64,000 nucleotides of DNA from Streptomyces sp. TLI_235 (GCA_002300355.1 NSGV01000001.1:62001-126000), one strand, 5' to 3'. Counted from the first letter of the stretch, positions 1 to 10,832 are shown. The notes: a model not told the origin generated them from the letters alone. Translations and numbers: made by a program.

Positions 1-219
1 GTCCTTGAGGTCGATCTTGGGGGTGCCGGTGCCCTGCAGGGTGCAGCCGGCGCCGGCGGCCGGGGCGGAGCCGGCCGCGCTGGTCGCGGCCCGGGCCGCC
101 TGCCCGTCGCCGGAGCCGGCGGACGGGGTCTCCTCCTTGGCGCAGCCGGTGAGGACGAGGGCGGCGGAGGCGAGCAGCGCGGCGGAGGCGAGCAGGCGGG
201 ATCTGCGGATGCTGGTCAT
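1..219 (-). CDS. Lipoprotein, probable ABC importer binding protein (partial)
   Basis: Only the first 73 codons are present; the gene runs off the left edge. The ATG at 219 follows an AAGGAG ribosome site. The N-terminus has two arginines, an Ala/Leu hydrophobic run and a lipobox LTGC, so Cys26 would be lipidated and the protein anchored outside the membrane. After a low-complexity Ala/Ser/Gly linker, the stretch around CTLQGTGTPKIDLKD resembles the start of the mature domain in sugar ABC binding lipoproteins (YtfQ/ribose type). That match is short, so lipoprotein is secure but the substrate class is tentative. An imperfect LacI-type palindrome lies about 190 bases upstream. Confidence 0.75.
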   Translation of the reverse strand, partial: MTSIRRSRLLASAALLASAALVLTGCAKEETPSAGSGDGQAARAATSAAGSAPAAGAGCTLQGTGTPKIDLKD

Positions 220-640
220 GCGAGGACGCTCCTTGACGGGTGGGGCGGCACCGGGCCGTGGCGGTTCCGGGCGCGCCGTGGCGGTCCGGGGCGCACCCGG
301 GCACGCCGGGACGCACCGGTGGCGGCCGGATCGGGGAGGCGGGGGGAAGCTTCGCTGACGTGCGGGAAGAGCGGCCCGCGGTGGAGATCGCGCTCTCCAG
401 AGGGCGTTTACAACGTTATACAACCGGCGCCGCAAGGCCGACAAGAGTCGCGGCACGCATGGTCGAAACCGGCATCGACGCCGTGCCCGGCCGAACTGAC
501 GGACCGGCACCTGGGGCGTCCGGCATCCGCCGCGGCCGCCGTCCGGGCCGCTGCACTCCCCGTCACCTGGAGTGCAGCGAGGGAAAGGTCACACTGGATT
601 GATCTGCTGCCGACCTGCTAACGGGCACTAACCTGCACAC
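220..640. other. Intergenic region between lipoprotein and mutA
   Basis: No convincing gene. It holds the LacI-like palindrome near 414 and a perfect 9-bp inverted repeat (CTGCACTCC at 551-559, GGAGTGCAG at 569-577, 9-base loop) about 65 bases before mutA, which could be an RNA hairpin or an operator. No Shine-Dalgarno sequence is evident before the mutA ATG at 641, and no cobalamin riboswitch was recognised. Confidence 0.5.
406..424. promoter_or_regulatory. Candidate LacI-family operator
   Basis: TTTACAAC|GTTATACA is an imperfect palindrome centred on a CG step (6 of 8 positions match between halves), the geometry used by LacI-family repressors. It stands out in a GC-rich spacer and lies upstream of the lipoprotein gene that starts at 219 on the minus strand. 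Sugar ABC operons in actinobacteria are often controlled this way; the link is inferred. Confidence 0.4.
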
Positions 641-2524
641 ATGACGGTCCAGCCTGAAGGGCTTCCCCTGGCCGCCGAGTTCCCGGATGCGACCCGCGAG
701 CAGTGGCAGCGCCTCGTCGAAGGCGTGCTGCGCAAGTCGGGTGTGCAGGACGCGAGCGGCGTGCAGGCGGAGGAAGCGCTCACCACGAAGCTCCAGGACG
801 GGCTCAGCGCCCGCCCGCTGTACACCGCCGAGGACGCCCCGGCGGACGCCGGCCTCCCCGGCTTCGCGCCGTATCTGCGGGGTGGTCGGCCGAACGGCTC
901 GGCCGTCTCCGGCTGGGACGTACGGCAGCGGCACGCCGACCCGGACACCGTCCGGGCCAACGAGGCGATCCTCGCGGACCTCGAGAACGGCGTCACCTCG
1001 CTCTGGCTGACCGTCGGCGAGGGCGGCCTGCCCATCGCCTCGCTGCCCGCCGCACTGCAGGGCGTCTACCTCGACCTGGCCTCGGTCGTGCTCGACGCGG
1101 GCGCCGAATTCCGGCCCGCCGCCGAGCAGTTGTTCGCACTGCTGGCCGAGCGCGCGGTCCCCGCGGACGTCGCCTCCGGCAACCTCGGCGCCGACCCGCT
1201 CGGCCTGCTCGCCCGCACCGGCGACGACACCGCCACCACCACGCAGCTCGCCGAGTCCGCCGACCTCGCCGCGCACTGCGGCCGCACCTACCCGAACCTG
1301 CGTGCCCTGGCCGTCGACGCCCTCGTCTTCCACGACGCCGGCGCCTCGGCCGCCCAGGAGCTCGGCTGCTCGATGGCCGCCGGCGTCGCCTACCTGCGCG
1401 CGCTGACCGCCGCCGGCCTGAGCGTCGACGAGGCCGCCGGCCAGCTGGAGTTCCGCTACGCGGCCACCGAGGACCAGTTCCTCGGCATCGCCAAGTTCCG
1501 TGCCGCGCGCCGCCTGTGGGCCCGCGTCGCCGAGGTCTCCGGGGTGACCGGCCCGGCCGCCGCGCAGCGCCAGCACGCCGTCACCTCCTCGGTGATGATG
1601 ACCGCCCGCGACCCGTGGGTGAACATGCTGCGGACCACCGTCGCCTGCCTGGCCGCCGGCGTCGGCGGCGCGGACGCCGTCACGGTGCAGCCCTTCGACG
1701 CCGCGGCCGGCCTGCCGGACGCCTTCGCCCGCCGGATCGCCCGCAACACCCAGTCGATCCTGCTGGAGGAGTCGAACCTGGCGAAGGTCATCGACCCGGC
1801 CGGCGGCTCCTGGTACGTCGAGACGCTCACCGACGAGCTGGCACAGGCCGCCTGGGCCTGGTTCCAGGAGATCGAGCGGGCCGGCGGCCTGCGCGAGGCC
1901 CTCGCCTCCGGCCTGGTCGGCGAGCGGATCGCCGCGACCTGGGCCGAGCGCACCGCCAGGCTCGCCAAGCGACGCGAGCCGGTCACCGGCGTCAGCGAGT
2001 TCCCCAACCTCGGCGAGCAGCCGCTGGTCCGCGAGAGCGCGCCCGCCCGTCGCGGCGGCGGCCTGCCGCAGGTCCGCCGCGCCGAGGCCTACGAGGCGCT
2101 GCGCGACCGCTCGGACGCGCACCTGGCCGCCACCGGCGCCCGGCCGCGGCTGTTCCTGGCCTCGCTCGGCACCGCCGCGGCGCACACCGCCCGCACCACC
2201 TTCGCCGCCAACCTCTTCCAGGCCGGCGGCATCGAGACGGTCGGTGTCGAGGGCAGCGACACAGCCTCGCTGGCCCAGGCCTTCGCCGCGAGCGGCGCGA
2301 CCGTGGCCTGCCTGTGCTCCAGCGACGCGCTGTACGAGGAGCACGGCGAGGCGGTCGCCAGGGCACTGAAGACCGCAGGAGCCGCCCAGGTGCTGCTGGC
2401 CGGACGCCCCGGCGAGCTGCGCGAGGCTTTCCAGCGGGCGGGAGTGGACTCCTTCGTGTTCGCGGGCTGCGACGCGGTGGAGGTCCTCACCTCCCTCCTC
2501 GACACGATCGGAGTGGCCCGATGA
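641..2524 (+). CDS. mutA: Methylmalonyl-CoA mutase, small subunit
   Basis: 627 residues. MutA is the non-catalytic partner of MutB in the B12-dependent interconversion of succinyl-CoA and (R)-methylmalonyl-CoA, used in propionate breakdown and to supply methylmalonyl-CoA for odd-chain and polyketide synthesis. The TIM-barrel part carries family segments such as [18 protein letters not shown] and the C-terminal flavodoxin-like domain (about residues 500-627) lacks the DxHxxG cobalamin motif, reading [13 protein letters not shown] instead, as expected for the small subunit. The stop overlaps the mutB start by four bases (ATGA), implying translational coupling. Confidence 0.96.
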   Translation: MTVQPEGLPLAAEFPDATREQWQRLVEGVLRKSGVQDASGVQAEEALTTKLQDGLSARPLYTAEDAPADAGLPGFAPYLRGGRPNGSAVSGWDVRQRHADPDTVRANEAILADLENGVTSLWLTVGEGGLPIASLPAALQGVYLDLASVVLDAGAEFRPAAEQLFALLAERAVPADVASGNLGADPLGLLARTGDDTATTTQLAESADLAAHCGRTYPNLRALAVDALVFHDAGASAAQELGCSMAAGVAYLRALTAAGLSVDEAAGQLEFRYAATEDQFLGIAKFRAARRLWARVAEVSGVTGPAAAQRQHAVTSSVMMTARDPWVNMLRTTVACLAAGVGGADAVTVQPFDAAAGLPDAFARRIARNTQSILLEESNLAKVIDPAGGSWYVETLTDELAQAAWAWFQEIERAGGLREALASGLVGERIAATWAERTARLAKRREPVTGVSEFPNLGEQPLVRESAPARRGGGLPQVRRAEAYEALRDRSDAHLAATGARPRLFLASLGTAAAHTARTTFAANLFQAGGIETVGVEGSDTASLAQAFAASGATVACLCSSDALYEEHGEAVARALKTAGAAQVLLAGRPGELREAFQRAGVDSFVFAGCDAVEVLTSLLDTIGVAR

Positions 2525-4719
2525 TCCCCGACTTCACCACCATCGGGCTGGGCTCCGGCGAAGCCGCCGGCGACAGCGCCCAGTGGCGCGCCGCCTGGCA
2601 GCAGGCCACCGGCAAGGACGTCGAGGAGCAGCTCTGGGAGACCCCGGAGGGCATCGGCGTCAAGCCGCTGTACACCGCGGACGACCTGGCGGGCCTGGAC
2701 TTCCTCGGCACCTACCCGGGCATGGCCCCGTTCCTGCGCGGCCCCTACCCGACGATGTACGTCAACCAGCCGTGGACGGTCCGCCAGTACGCGGGCTTCT
2801 CCACCGCCGAGGAGTCCAACGCCTTCTACCGCCGCAACCTCGCGGCCGGCCAGAAGGGCCTCTCGGTCGCCTTCGACCTGCCGACCCACCGCGGCTACGA
2901 CAGCGACCACCCGCGGGTCACCGGCGACGTCGGCATGGCCGGCGTGGCCATCGACTCCATCTACGACATGCGCCAGCTCTTCGACGGCATCCCGCTCGAC
3001 AGGATGTCCGTTTCGATGACCATGAACGGCGCGGTGCTGCCCGTGCTGGCGCTGTACATCGTGGCCGCCGAGGAGCAGGGGGTGCCGCCGGAGAAGCTGG
3101 CGGGGACCATCCAGAACGACATCCTCAAGGAGTTCATGGTCCGCAACACGTACATCTACCCGCCGCAGCCCTCGATGCGGATCATCTCGGACATCTTCGC
3201 GTACACCTCGCAGAAGATGCCGCGGTACAACTCGATCTCCATCTCGGGCTACCACATCCAGGAGGCCGGTGCCACGGCCGACCTGGAGCTGGCGTACACC
3301 CTCGCGGACGGTGTGGAGTACCTGCGGGCCGGCCTCGGCGCCGGCCTGGACGTGGACGCCTTCGCGCCCCGGCTGTCGTTCTTCTGGGCGATCGGCATGA
3401 ACTTCTTCATGGAGGTCGCCAAGCTGCGCGCGGCCCGCCTGCTCTGGGCCAAGCTGGTCAAGCAGTTCGACCCGCAGAACGCCAAGTCGCTGTCGCTGCG
3501 CACCCATTCGCAGACCTCCGGCTGGTCGCTCACCGCCCAGGACGTCTTCAACAACGTCACCCGCACCTGCGTGGAGGCGATGGCCGCGACCCAGGGCCAC
3601 ACCCAGTCGCTGCACACCAACGCCCTGGACGAGGCGCTCGCACTGCCGACCGACTTCTCCGCCCGGATCGCCCGCAACACCCAGCTGATGCTGCAGCAGG
3701 AGTCCGGCACCTGCCGGGTCATCGACCCGTGGGGCGGCTCGGCGTACGTCGAGAAGCTCACCCACGACCTGGCCCGCCGCGCCTGGCAGCACATCCAGGA
3801 GGTCGAGGCGGCCGGCGGCATGGCCAAGGCGATCGACGCGGGCATCCCCAAGCTGCGCGTCGAGGAGGCGGCCGCCCGCACCCAGGCGCGGATCGACTCC
3901 GGCCGCCAGCCGGTGATCGGCGTCAACAAGTACCGGGTCGCCAACGACGAGCAGATCGACGTCCTCAAGGTCGACAACTCCTCGGTCCGCGCCCAGCAGG
4001 TCGAGAAGCTGCGCCGGCTGCGCGCCGAGCGCGACGAGCAGGCCTGCCGGGACGCCCTGCACGCGCTCACCCGGGCCGCCGAGGCCGGCCCGCAGGGCGC
4101 CTCGCTGGACGGCAACCTGCTGGCGCTCGCGGTGATCGCCGCCCGCGCCAAGGCCACCGTCGGCGAGATCTCCGACGCACTCGAGAAGGTGTACGGCCGG
4201 CACTCCGGCCAGATCCGTACCATCTCCGGTGTGTACCGAGACGAAGCAGGCCCGTCCACCTCCCTGCAGCGCACCCGCGACCTGGTCGAGCGCTTCGAGG
4301 AGGCCGAGGGCCGCCGCCCCCGCATCCTGGTCGCCAAGATGGGCCAGGACGGCCACGACCGCGGCCAGAAGGTGATCGCCACCGCCTTCGCCGACCTCGG
4401 TTTCACGGTCGACGTCGGCCCGCTGTTCCAGACCCCGGCGGAGGTCGCCCGGCAAGCCGTCGAGGCCGACGTGCACATCGTCGGCGTCTCCTCGCTGGCG
4501 GCCGGCCACCTCACCCTGGTGCCGGCGCTGAAGGCCGAACTCGCCGAGGCCGGACGCGAGGACATCACCATCGTGGTCGGCGGCGTCATCCCGCCGCAGG
4601 ACATCCCGACGCTCCTCGACATGGGTGCCGCCGCGGTCTTCCCGCCCGGCACGGTGATCCCGGACGCCGCGCACGACCTGCTCACCTCGCTCGCCGCCGA
4701 CCTCGGCCACGAGCTGTGA
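2521..4719 (+). CDS. mutB: Methylmalonyl-CoA mutase, large catalytic subunit
   Basis: 732 residues, the usual length. The N-terminal TIM barrel binds the CoA ester (segments [31 protein letters not shown]) and the C-terminal domain binds adenosylcobalamin: D610-x-H612-x-x-G615 in [11 protein letters not shown] is the base-off His ligand motif. Cytosolic; forms a heterodimer with MutA. The ATG at 2521 lies inside the mutA stop (4-base overlap), and meaB follows after 11 bases, so the three genes probably form one operon for mutase synthesis and protection. Confidence 0.98.
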   Translation: MIPDFTTIGLGSGEAAGDSAQWRAAWQQATGKDVEEQLWETPEGIGVKPLYTADDLAGLDFLGTYPGMAPFLRGPYPTMYVNQPWTVRQYAGFSTAEESNAFYRRNLAAGQKGLSVAFDLPTHRGYDSDHPRVTGDVGMAGVAIDSIYDMRQLFDGIPLDRMSVSMTMNGAVLPVLALYIVAAEEQGVPPEKLAGTIQNDILKEFMVRNTYIYPPQPSMRIISDIFAYTSQKMPRYNSISISGYHIQEAGATADLELAYTLADGVEYLRAGLGAGLDVDAFAPRLSFFWAIGMNFFMEVAKLRAARLLWAKLVKQFDPQNAKSLSLRTHSQTSGWSLTAQDVFNNVTRTCVEAMAATQGHTQSLHTNALDEALALPTDFSARIARNTQLMLQQESGTCRVIDPWGGSAYVEKLTHDLARRAWQHIQEVEAAGGMAKAIDAGIPKLRVEEAAARTQARIDSGRQPVIGVNKYRVANDEQIDVLKVDNSSVRAQQVEKLRRLRAERDEQACRDALHALTRAAEAGPQGASLDGNLLALAVIAARAKATVGEISDALEKVYGRHSGQIRTISGVYRDEAGPSTSLQRTRDLVERFEEAEGRRPRILVAKMGQDGHDRGQKVIATAFADLGFTVDVGPLFQTPAEVARQAVEADVHIVGVSSLAAGHLTLVPALKAELAEAGREDITIVVGGVIPPQDIPTLLDMGAAAVFPPGTVIPDAAHDLLTSLAADLGHEL

Positions 4720-4730
4720 GCCGCTGAGCC

Positions 4731-5720
4731 GTGGCCCGGACGATCGACCTCGACCAGTACCGGCAGGGTGTCCTGGACGGCTCGCGCGCCTGGATCGCGC
4801 GGGCCATCACCCTCGTCGAGTCCACCCGGCCCGACCACCGCGAGCTCGCCCAGCGGCTGTTGGTCGACCTGCTGCCGCACTCCGGCAGGGCGGTCCGGGT
4901 CGGCATCACCGGCGTGCCCGGGGTGGGCAAGTCGACCTTCATCGAGGCCCTCGGCACCATGCTCACCGGCCTCGGCCACCGGGTCGCGGTGCTCGCCGTC
5001 GACCCGACCTCCAGCCGCACGGGCGGCTCCATCCTCGGCGACAAGACGCGGATGGAGAAGCTCGCCGTCGACCCGAACGCCTTCGTTCGGCCCTCCCCCA
5101 CCTCCGGGACGCTCGGCGGCGTGGCCCGCGCCACCCGCGAGTCCATGGTGGTGATGGAGGCGGCCGGCTACGACGTCGTCCTGGTGGAGACGGTCGGCGT
5201 CGGGCAGTCGGAGACCACCGTCGCGGGCATGGTGGACTCCTTCCTGCTGCTCACCCTCGCGCGCACCGGCGACCAGCTCCAGGGCATCAAGAAGGGCGTC
5301 CTGGAGCTGGCCGACCTGGTCGCCGTCAACAAGGCGGACGGCCCGCACGAACGGGACGCCCTGGCGGCCGCCCGCGAACTGGCCGGCGCCCTGCGGCTGC
5401 TCCAGCCGCCGGACGCCGCCTGGACACCGCCGGTGCTCACCTGCAGCGGCCTCGCCGGCGGCGGGCTGGACGTGATCTGGGAGCGCCTCCGGCAGCACCG
5501 CACCCTGCTCGACGCCACCGGCGCGCTGGACGCCAAGCGGCGCGACCAGCAGGTCGACTGGACCTGGGCGATGGTCCACGACCAGCTGCTCGCCCGGCTC
5601 CGCGAGCACCCGGAGGTGCGGCGGCTGGTCCCCGTCGTGGAGGACCAGGTCCGGCAGGGCACGCTGACCGCCACCCTGGCCGCCCAGCGCATCCTGGACG
5701 GCTTCGGCACGGCGAACTGA
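4731..5720 (+). CDS. meaB: Mutase-associated GTPase MeaB (ArgK family)
   Basis: 329 residues with a GTG start. G3E-type P-loop GTPase that protects methylmalonyl-CoA mutase from inactivation and gates exchange of its B12 cofactor. The Walker A motif GVPGVGKS sits at residues 61-68, followed by the switch region around [19 protein letters not shown] and the NKAD base-recognition motif. It is the third gene of the mut operon, and the unit ends just downstream at a perfect 19-bp hairpin. Confidence 0.96.
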   Translation: MARTIDLDQYRQGVLDGSRAWIARAITLVESTRPDHRELAQRLLVDLLPHSGRAVRVGITGVPGVGKSTFIEALGTMLTGLGHRVAVLAVDPTSSRTGGSILGDKTRMEKLAVDPNAFVRPSPTSGTLGGVARATRESMVVMEAAGYDVVLVETVGVGQSETTVAGMVDSFLLLTLARTGDQLQGIKKGVLELADLVAVNKADGPHERDALAAARELAGALRLLQPPDAAWTPPVLTCSGLAGGGLDVIWERLRQHRTLLDATGALDAKRRDQQVDWTWAMVHDQLLARLREHPEVRRLVPVVEDQVRQGTLTATLAAQRILDGFGTAN

Positions 5721-5730
5721 CCCCGCGGCG

Positions 5731-5771
5731 ACGGCCGGTGGGGGCGCGGCGACCGCGCCCCCACCGGCCGT
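5731..5771 (+). terminator. Strong hairpin terminator after meaB
   Basis: Perfect 19-bp GC-rich stem (arms 5731-5749 and 5753-5771) with a 3-base loop, 10 bases after the meaB stop. No U-tract follows, which is normal for intrinsic or Rho-assisted terminators in streptomycetes. Confidence 0.85.
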
Positions 5772-5938
5772 TCGCGTCCCCGCGCCGCGCCGGGCGCACG
5801 TCAGGGCGTCGGCGGCGAAACCACTCGATGGGGTCACACCGGCGGCGTGTCCCTGTGACGGCGGGCGATCACTGCGCTGTTCTGGTCGGCATCGAAGCGG
5901 CGACCCGCCGCGCCCGAATCCGTGCCCGGAGGTTCCCG

Positions 5939-6154
5939 ATGTCCACGACCGCCGTCTTCAGCGTCGAAGGCATGAGCTGCGGCCACTGCGAGCGGACCGT
6001 CACGGCGGGCCTCGCCGCCCTCCCCGGTGTCACCGGCGTCAACGCCCAGGCGGCCACCGGCCGGGTCACCGTCGAGTCCACCGCCGACCTGGACGAGGCC
6101 GTCGTCCGCAACACGGTCGGCGAGGCCGGCTTCACCCTCGTCGGGCGGGTCTGA
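5939..6154 (+). CDS. Heavy-metal-associated (copper chaperone-like) protein
   Basis: 71 residues forming a single HMA ferredoxin-like domain. The metal site is GMSCGHC (Cys14 and Cys17), the CxxC motif that carries Cu(I), and the C-terminal half keeps the usual pattern ending in GEAGFTLV. Such proteins deliver copper to CopA-type ATPases or to the CsoR regulator in the cytosol. No copper ATPase lies beside it here, so it is an orphan chaperone. Start chosen from a GGAGG-like ribosome site about 7 bases before the ATG at 5939. Confidence 0.9.
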   Translation: MSTTAVFSVEGMSCGHCERTVTAGLAALPGVTGVNAQAATGRVTVESTADLDEAVVRNTVGEAGFTLVGRV

Positions 6155-6181
6155 CGCGTCCTCACGCCTCCGCGCCGGCCA

Positions 6182-7789
6182 CTACCGCGGTTCCGGGCCG
6201 GCACCCGGTCCGCGGAAGGGAAGCAGCAGGGTCAGCACCGCGGCCAGGGCGCCCCAGGTGAGCAGGCCGAGGGCCGCCGCCTTCAGCACGCCGAGGCCCG
6301 CGGCGGCGACGTAGAAGCCGGCGGCGAGCGCGGCGTTCGCCAGGGCCGCACTCGACGCCATCTGCACCTCGGCCTCGTGGCGGCCGAACAGCGTGCCGAG
6401 GCCGCGTGCCAGCGGCCGCTGCAGCACCAGCAGCAGGGCGCAGAGGATCACGGCCGTGACCAGCGCCATCCACCAGGCCGTCCGCGAGGAGAACAGCAGC
6501 AGGGTGCCGGAGACCAGGGTGACCGCCACCGCGGCGAAGAGCCCGCCCGTGCCCCGCGCGGCTGTCGGCGTCGGCCCGTCCATCGACAGCAGGAAGACGA
6601 GTGCGAAGAACGCCGGGACCCCGAGCAGCCCGGCCCACCACACCGGCCAGGAGGCGAAGGCGACCAGCTGGACGGCGAACGCCGCGCTCCCCGCGAGCGC
6701 GCTGCGGTTCAGGGCGGAGTCCCGTGCCGCGAGCACCACCACCGGGCCGGCCGGCGGCTCGGCCACCACAGGTGGCGCCGGGTGCGGGTCGGTCGGCGCG
6801 GGCACCGGGGTGTGTCCGCCCGCGGTGGCTCGGGTCGGTGCGCCGTCGAGGGCCGTCGGCGGGTGCGGGGGCGCCGACGGCGCCCGGCCGGGGACGACGG
6901 CGGTGGCCGCGTCGGCGTGGACGGGCGGCGGCGGGGGCACCGGGTGGCGGCTCGGGTCCGGGGCCGCGAGCAGCGCCTCGATGCGGCCGGCGATCTCCTC
7001 GGCGCTGCCCGGCCGCTCCCCCGGCTCCTTGGCCAGCAGGGCGAGGACCAGCGCGTCGACCTCGGCCGGGACGGCGGGCCGCACCCCGCTGGGGGCCTCG
7101 GGCTGCCGGGTGAGGTGCTGGTGCAGGACGGCCAGCGGTGCGCCGGTGAACGGCGGACGGCCCGTCAGCAGTGTGTGCAGCAGGCAGCCGACGGCGTAGA
7201 GGTCGGCCGCCGGGCCGATGCCGCGGTCGCCGCGGGCCTGTTCGGGCGCCATGTAGGCGGCCGTGCCGATGGCGTGGCCGGTGCCGGTGAGCGCGAGGTC
7301 CTCGTACACGTGCTTGACGATGCCGAAGTCGAGGATCTTGACGGTGCCGCCGGGCAGCAGCATGGCGTTCGCGGGCTTGATGTCGCGGTGGACGAGGCCG
7401 GCCCGGTGGGCGGCGGCCAGGCCGGTGCAGACCTGCCGGGTCCAGTCGAGGGCATCGGCCACCGGCGGCAGCGGCCCCTCGGTGAGGACGTCCTCCAGGG
7501 CCCGCCCGTCGAGGTGCTCCATGACCAGGAAGGGCGCACCGCCGTGCTCGGGCCCGGCCCGGCCGAAGTCGTGGACGGTGACGATGTGCGGGCTGCTGAG
7601 GTTGCCGGCGGCCCGGGCCTCCGCGGCGAACCGCTCCACCCCCGCGGAGGCCGTGTCGGCGCCGGTCAGCAGCTTCACCGCGACCGGCCGGCCGACCCGC
7701 TCGTCGAAGGCCCGCCACACCTGGCCCATCCCGCCGGAGCCCAGCACCGCCTCCAGCCGGTACCGGCCGTCCAGTTGCTCGCCCTGCAT
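6182..7789 (-). CDS. Membrane Ser/Thr protein kinase (PknB type)
   Basis: 535 residues from the ATG at 7789, which has a GGGAG site; an upstream in-frame start at 7852 is less likely. The Hanks kinase domain fills residues 1-270: glycine loop GSGGMGQVW, ATP lysine K39, catalytic HRDIKPAN with D136, DFG at 154-156 and APEQARG. A Pro/Ala/Thr-rich linker follows (about 275-370), and the C-terminus has about six hydrophobic helices instead of the PASTA sensors of PknB. It probably phosphorylates cytosolic targets in response to a membrane cue; the substrate is unknown. Confidence 0.93.
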   Translation of the reverse strand: MQGEQLDGRYRLEAVLGSGGMGQVWRAFDERVGRPVAVKLLTGADTASAGVERFAAEARAAGNLSSPHIVTVHDFGRAGPEHGGAPFLVMEHLDGRALEDVLTEGPLPPVADALDWTRQVCTGLAAAHRAGLVHRDIKPANAMLLPGGTVKILDFGIVKHVYEDLALTGTGHAIGTAAYMAPEQARGDRGIGPAADLYAVGCLLHTLLTGRPPFTGAPLAVLHQHLTRQPEAPSGVRPAVPAEVDALVLALLAKEPGERPGSAEEIAGRIEALLAAPDPSRHPVPPPPPVHADAATAVVPGRAPSAPPHPPTALDGAPTRATAGGHTPVPAPTDPHPAPPVVAEPPAGPVVVLAARDSALNRSALAGSAAFAVQLVAFASWPVWWAGLLGVPAFFALVFLLSMDGPTPTAARGTGGLFAAVAVTLVSGTLLLFSSRTAWWMALVTAVILCALLLVLQRPLARGLGTLFGRHEAEVQMASSAALANAALAAGFYVAAAGLGVLKAAALGLLTWGALAAVLTLLLPFRGPGAGPEPR

Positions 7790-7984
7790 GCGCACTCCCG
7801 TCACGTCCCCCGAAGCGCGACTCGTCCGGACACGCCCCACCGCCCCCGGCACTCTACCGGCCGGCCCGCCCCCGCCTGCGCCTGTTCACCCGGCCCTCAC
7901 CCCGCCCGGCCGTCGACCCGTCAGCACGCCGACGCCGCCCTGTCCGTCCGGTGCCGGGTCCTGCGGGATGGAAGGATTGGCGGT

Positions 7985-8554
7985 ATGGCCGACTTCGAGA
8001 TCCCCGAGCGCCACGCGCAGCTGCTCCGGTACGCACAGACCCTGACCCCGCCCTCGGGTTGGAAGATCGAGGTGTCCGGCGACGAGATCATCATGATGGC
8101 CGGGCCGTCGGTGATCCACCAGCGCAACCTCCTGGTCGTCCGGGAGCAGTTCGACGCCCACCGCCCGGCCGGGCTGATGCCGAGCGAGAACACCGACCTC
8201 GCGTCGCCGAACGTCGGCAAGCTCCGGAATCCGGATCTGACCTACATCCCGCTCTCCGTCGTGGAACTCGGCGGCAGCGAGGTTCCCGCAGAGCTCGCCG
8301 AGATCGCCGTGGAGATCGTCTCGCCCTCCAACCCCGAGAACGACCTGGTCGGCAAGGTCCGCGACTACCCGCTGATGCGGATCCCGCTGTACCTGCTGAT
8401 CGACCCGCGGGAGGGCGCGATCGTGCTGTACTCGGAACCGGACAACGGCGTCTACCACCGGCAGTGGCGCGGCACGTTCGGCGACACGGTGCCCGTCCCG
8501 GCGCCGTTCTCGTTCGGACTGGCGACGGGCGAGCTGATCCGCTACCCGGCCTGA
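7985..8554 (+). CDS. Uma2-family (DUF820) PD-(D/E)XK-fold protein
   Basis: 189 residues. It matches the Uma2 family, a restriction-endonuclease-like fold common in streptomycetes and cyanobacteria with no settled function. Recognisable elements are the WKIEVSGDEIIMM start, the central NPDLTYIP segment (acidic metal ligand), and AEIAVEIVSPSNPENDL followed by KVRDYPLMRIPLYLLIDP, which holds the E-x-x-S-P-S core and downstream lysine. The 3' end overlaps the convergent molybdoenzyme gene by 13 bases. Confidence 0.88.
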   Translation: MADFEIPERHAQLLRYAQTLTPPSGWKIEVSGDEIIMMAGPSVIHQRNLLVVREQFDAHRPAGLMPSENTDLASPNVGKLRNPDLTYIPLSVVELGGSEVPAELAEIAVEIVSPSNPENDLVGKVRDYPLMRIPLYLLIDPREGAIVLYSEPDNGVYHRQWRGTFGDTVPVPAPFSFGLATGELIRYPA

Positions 8555-10791
8555 GGGGCCGTCAGGGCCGGGGCGGCGGCGGGGTGGACCTGGACGGGGA
8601 CGCCGTTGAGGACGGCGGTGCCGGACAGCGGGTCGACGGCGCCGGGGTCGGTGAGCATGTTGACGTTGACGCCGGGGACGGCCGCGGCGACCCGCATCCG
8701 GGTGCCGGGCCGGTCGTGGCCCCAGCCGTGCGGGAGGCTGACGACGCCGGGCATGACGTCCTCGGTGATCTCCACCGGGGCGGTGACCTCGCCGGTGCGG
8801 CTGCGGACCACGGCGTCGCCTCCGTCGGCGAGGCCGAGGGCGGCGGCGTCGGCCGGGTGGACGTGCAGGGTGCAGCGGTTGCTGCCGCGGGTGAGCGCGG
8901 GCAGGTTGTGCAGCCAGCTGTTGTTGGAGCGCAGGTGCCGGCGGCCGACCAGGACGAGGCCGTCGCCGCGTTCTGCGAGTGCGGCACTCAGCCGGCCGAG
9001 GTCGGCGGCGAGCGGCGCGGGGCAGAGTTCGACGGTGCCCGAGGCGGTGCGCAGCACCTCGGGCAGCCGGGGCAGGAGCGCGCCGAGGTCGATGCCGTGG
9101 GGTGCGGCGAGCAGCCCGGCGAGGGTGAGTCCGTCGGGGTCTGCGCCGAAGCCCTCGCCGTAGGCGCCGAGGCGGAGCATCAGGTCGATCTGGCGTTCGC
9201 TGCCGGTGTCGCCGTGCAGGGCGGCGGCGAGTTCCGCCGGGTCGCGGCCGTGGACGGGCGAGGCCGGGTCGGCGACGGCCCTGGCGAGGATGCCGGCGAT
9301 GGTCCGGTCGTCGAGGGCGTCGGGGTCGGCGGCGGCCGCGGCGCCGTGCCCGGCGGCGATGAGGACGAGCCGGGAGAGGATGCGGCACTCGTCGAGTTCG
9401 CCGTCCCGCAGTGGCAGGGGTGCCGGGGACCAGCGGGCGGTGTTGCGGATCGCGAGGTCGCCGAAGGCGAGGTCGAAGTGGGGTGAGCGGCTCGGCGGCG
9501 GGGGCGGCAGGACGACGTGGGCGTGCCGGGTGGTCTCGTTGAGGTAGGGGTCGACGCTGACCATGAAGTCGAGTCCGGCGAGGGCCTCGTCCAGGCGGTG
9601 GCCGCCGGGGGTGGAGAGGACGGGGTTGCCGGCGACGGTGATCAGGGCGCGGACCTGCCCCTCGCCCGGGGTGGTGATCTCGTCGACGAGGGTGACGGCG
9701 GGCAGTTCGCCCTTGATCTCGGGCAGGCCGCGGACCCGGCTGTGCCAGCGTCCGGTGGTGAAGCCGCGGCCGCGGCCGGTGCCGCGGCGGCGCCGGGCGG
9801 CGAGCGGGAACATCGCGCCGCCGGGCCGGTCGAGGTTGCCGGTGAGGGCGTTGAGGACGTCGACCAGCCAGCTGGCCAGGGTGCCGAACTCGACGGTGCT
9901 GGTGCCGATCCGGGCGTAGACGGCGGCGGTGGGGGCGGCGGCGAGTTCGCGGGCGAGGGTCCTGATGTCGGCGGCGGGGATGCCACAGGCGTCGGCGACG
10001 GCCTCGGCCGGGAAGGGCTGGATCGCCCGGCGGATCTCGTCGACGCCGCTGAGGTGCTCGCCGGGTGCGGTGAGCTTCTCGTCGAAGAGGGTGTGCACCA
10101 GGCCGGCCAGCAGGTGGGCGTCGGCGCCGGGGCGGATCGGCAGGTGGCGGTCGGCGAGGGCGGCGGTGCGGGTGCGCCGCGGGTCGACGACGACGAGGCG
10201 GCCGCCGCGGCGGCGCAGCGCCTTGAGCCGGCCGGGGAAGTCGGCGGCGGTGCAGAGGCTGCCGTTGGACTCGACGGGGTTGGCGCCGAGCATCAGCAGG
10301 TAGTCGGTGCGGTCGAGGTCGGGGACGGGGATGGCCAGCGGGTCGCCGAAGAGCAGGCCGGAGGAGACGTGCTTGGGCATCTGGTCGACGGTGCTGGCGG
10401 AGTAGACCTGGGTGCTGCCGACGGCCTTGGCGAGGGCGCCGGCGTAGAGGCCGCCGGCGAGGGTGTGCACGTTGGGGTTGCCGAGGTAGGTGGCGACGGC
10501 CTGCCGTCCGTGCCGGCCGATCACGGCGGCGAGACCGTCCTCCACGGCGGCGAAGGCCTCGTCCCAGTCGGCCTCGCGGTACTCGGTGCCGGTGCGGATC
10601 AGGGGCCGGCGGATCCGGTCGGGGTCGTTGTCGAGCTGGCCGAGGGCTGCACCCTTGGGGCAGACGAAACCGCTGCTGAAGACGTCGGCCCGGTCACCGC
10701 GGGCGGCGGTGATCCTTCCGGTGTCCAGGGTGAGTTCGAGTCCGCAGGTCGCCTCGCACAGCGGGCAGACGCGGTACGCCTTCTCGGTCAT
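8542..10791 (-). CDS. Molybdopterin oxidoreductase (DMSO reductase superfamily)
   Basis: 749 residues. The N-terminus carries an Fe4S4 site, C9-x2-C12-x3-C16-x27-C44, followed by Mo-bisMGD domains (MLGANPVESNGSL, the VVDPRRTRTAALADRHLPIRPG pterin region) and a C-terminal barrel with SLPHGWGHDRPG. Related to formate dehydrogenase, nitrate reductase and acetylene hydratase-like enzymes; the substrate cannot be assigned. No Tat signal, so it should be cytoplasmic. Start chosen at 10791 because GGGAG precedes it; an upstream start at 10815 is possible. It is divergent from an acyl-CoA dehydrogenase gene, and a palindromic operator lies about 42 bases before the start. Confidence 0.88.
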   Translation of the reverse strand: MTEKAYRVCPLCEATCGLELTLDTGRITAARGDRADVFSSGFVCPKGAALGQLDNDPDRIRRPLIRTGTEYREADWDEAFAAVEDGLAAVIGRHGRQAVATYLGNPNVHTLAGGLYAGALAKAVGSTQVYSASTVDQMPKHVSSGLLFGDPLAIPVPDLDRTDYLLMLGANPVESNGSLCTAADFPGRLKALRRRGGRLVVVDPRRTRTAALADRHLPIRPGADAHLLAGLVHTLFDEKLTAPGEHLSGVDEIRRAIQPFPAEAVADACGIPAADIRTLARELAAAPTAAVYARIGTSTVEFGTLASWLVDVLNALTGNLDRPGGAMFPLAARRRRGTGRGRGFTTGRWHSRVRGLPEIKGELPAVTLVDEITTPGEGQVRALITVAGNPVLSTPGGHRLDEALAGLDFMVSVDPYLNETTRHAHVVLPPPPPSRSPHFDLAFGDLAIRNTARWSPAPLPLRDGELDECRILSRLVLIAAGHGAAAAADPDALDDRTIAGILARAVADPASPVHGRDPAELAAALHGDTGSERQIDLMLRLGAYGEGFGADPDGLTLAGLLAAPHGIDLGALLPRLPEVLRTASGTVELCPAPLAADLGRLSAALAERGDGLVLVGRRHLRSNNSWLHNLPALTRGSNRCTLHVHPADAAALGLADGGDAVVRSRTGEVTAPVEITEDVMPGVVSLPHGWGHDRPGTRMRVAAAVPGVNVNMLTDPGAVDPLSGTAVLNGVPVQVHPAAAPALTAPQAG

Positions 10792-10832
10792 CCCGACTCC
10801 CATCACCACGGTCACCGCCGGCTCGCCGCCGG

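Noticed and set aside
540..640. Cobalamin riboswitch before mutA
   Set aside because: Only a 9-bp hairpin was found; no conserved B12-box or supporting helices.
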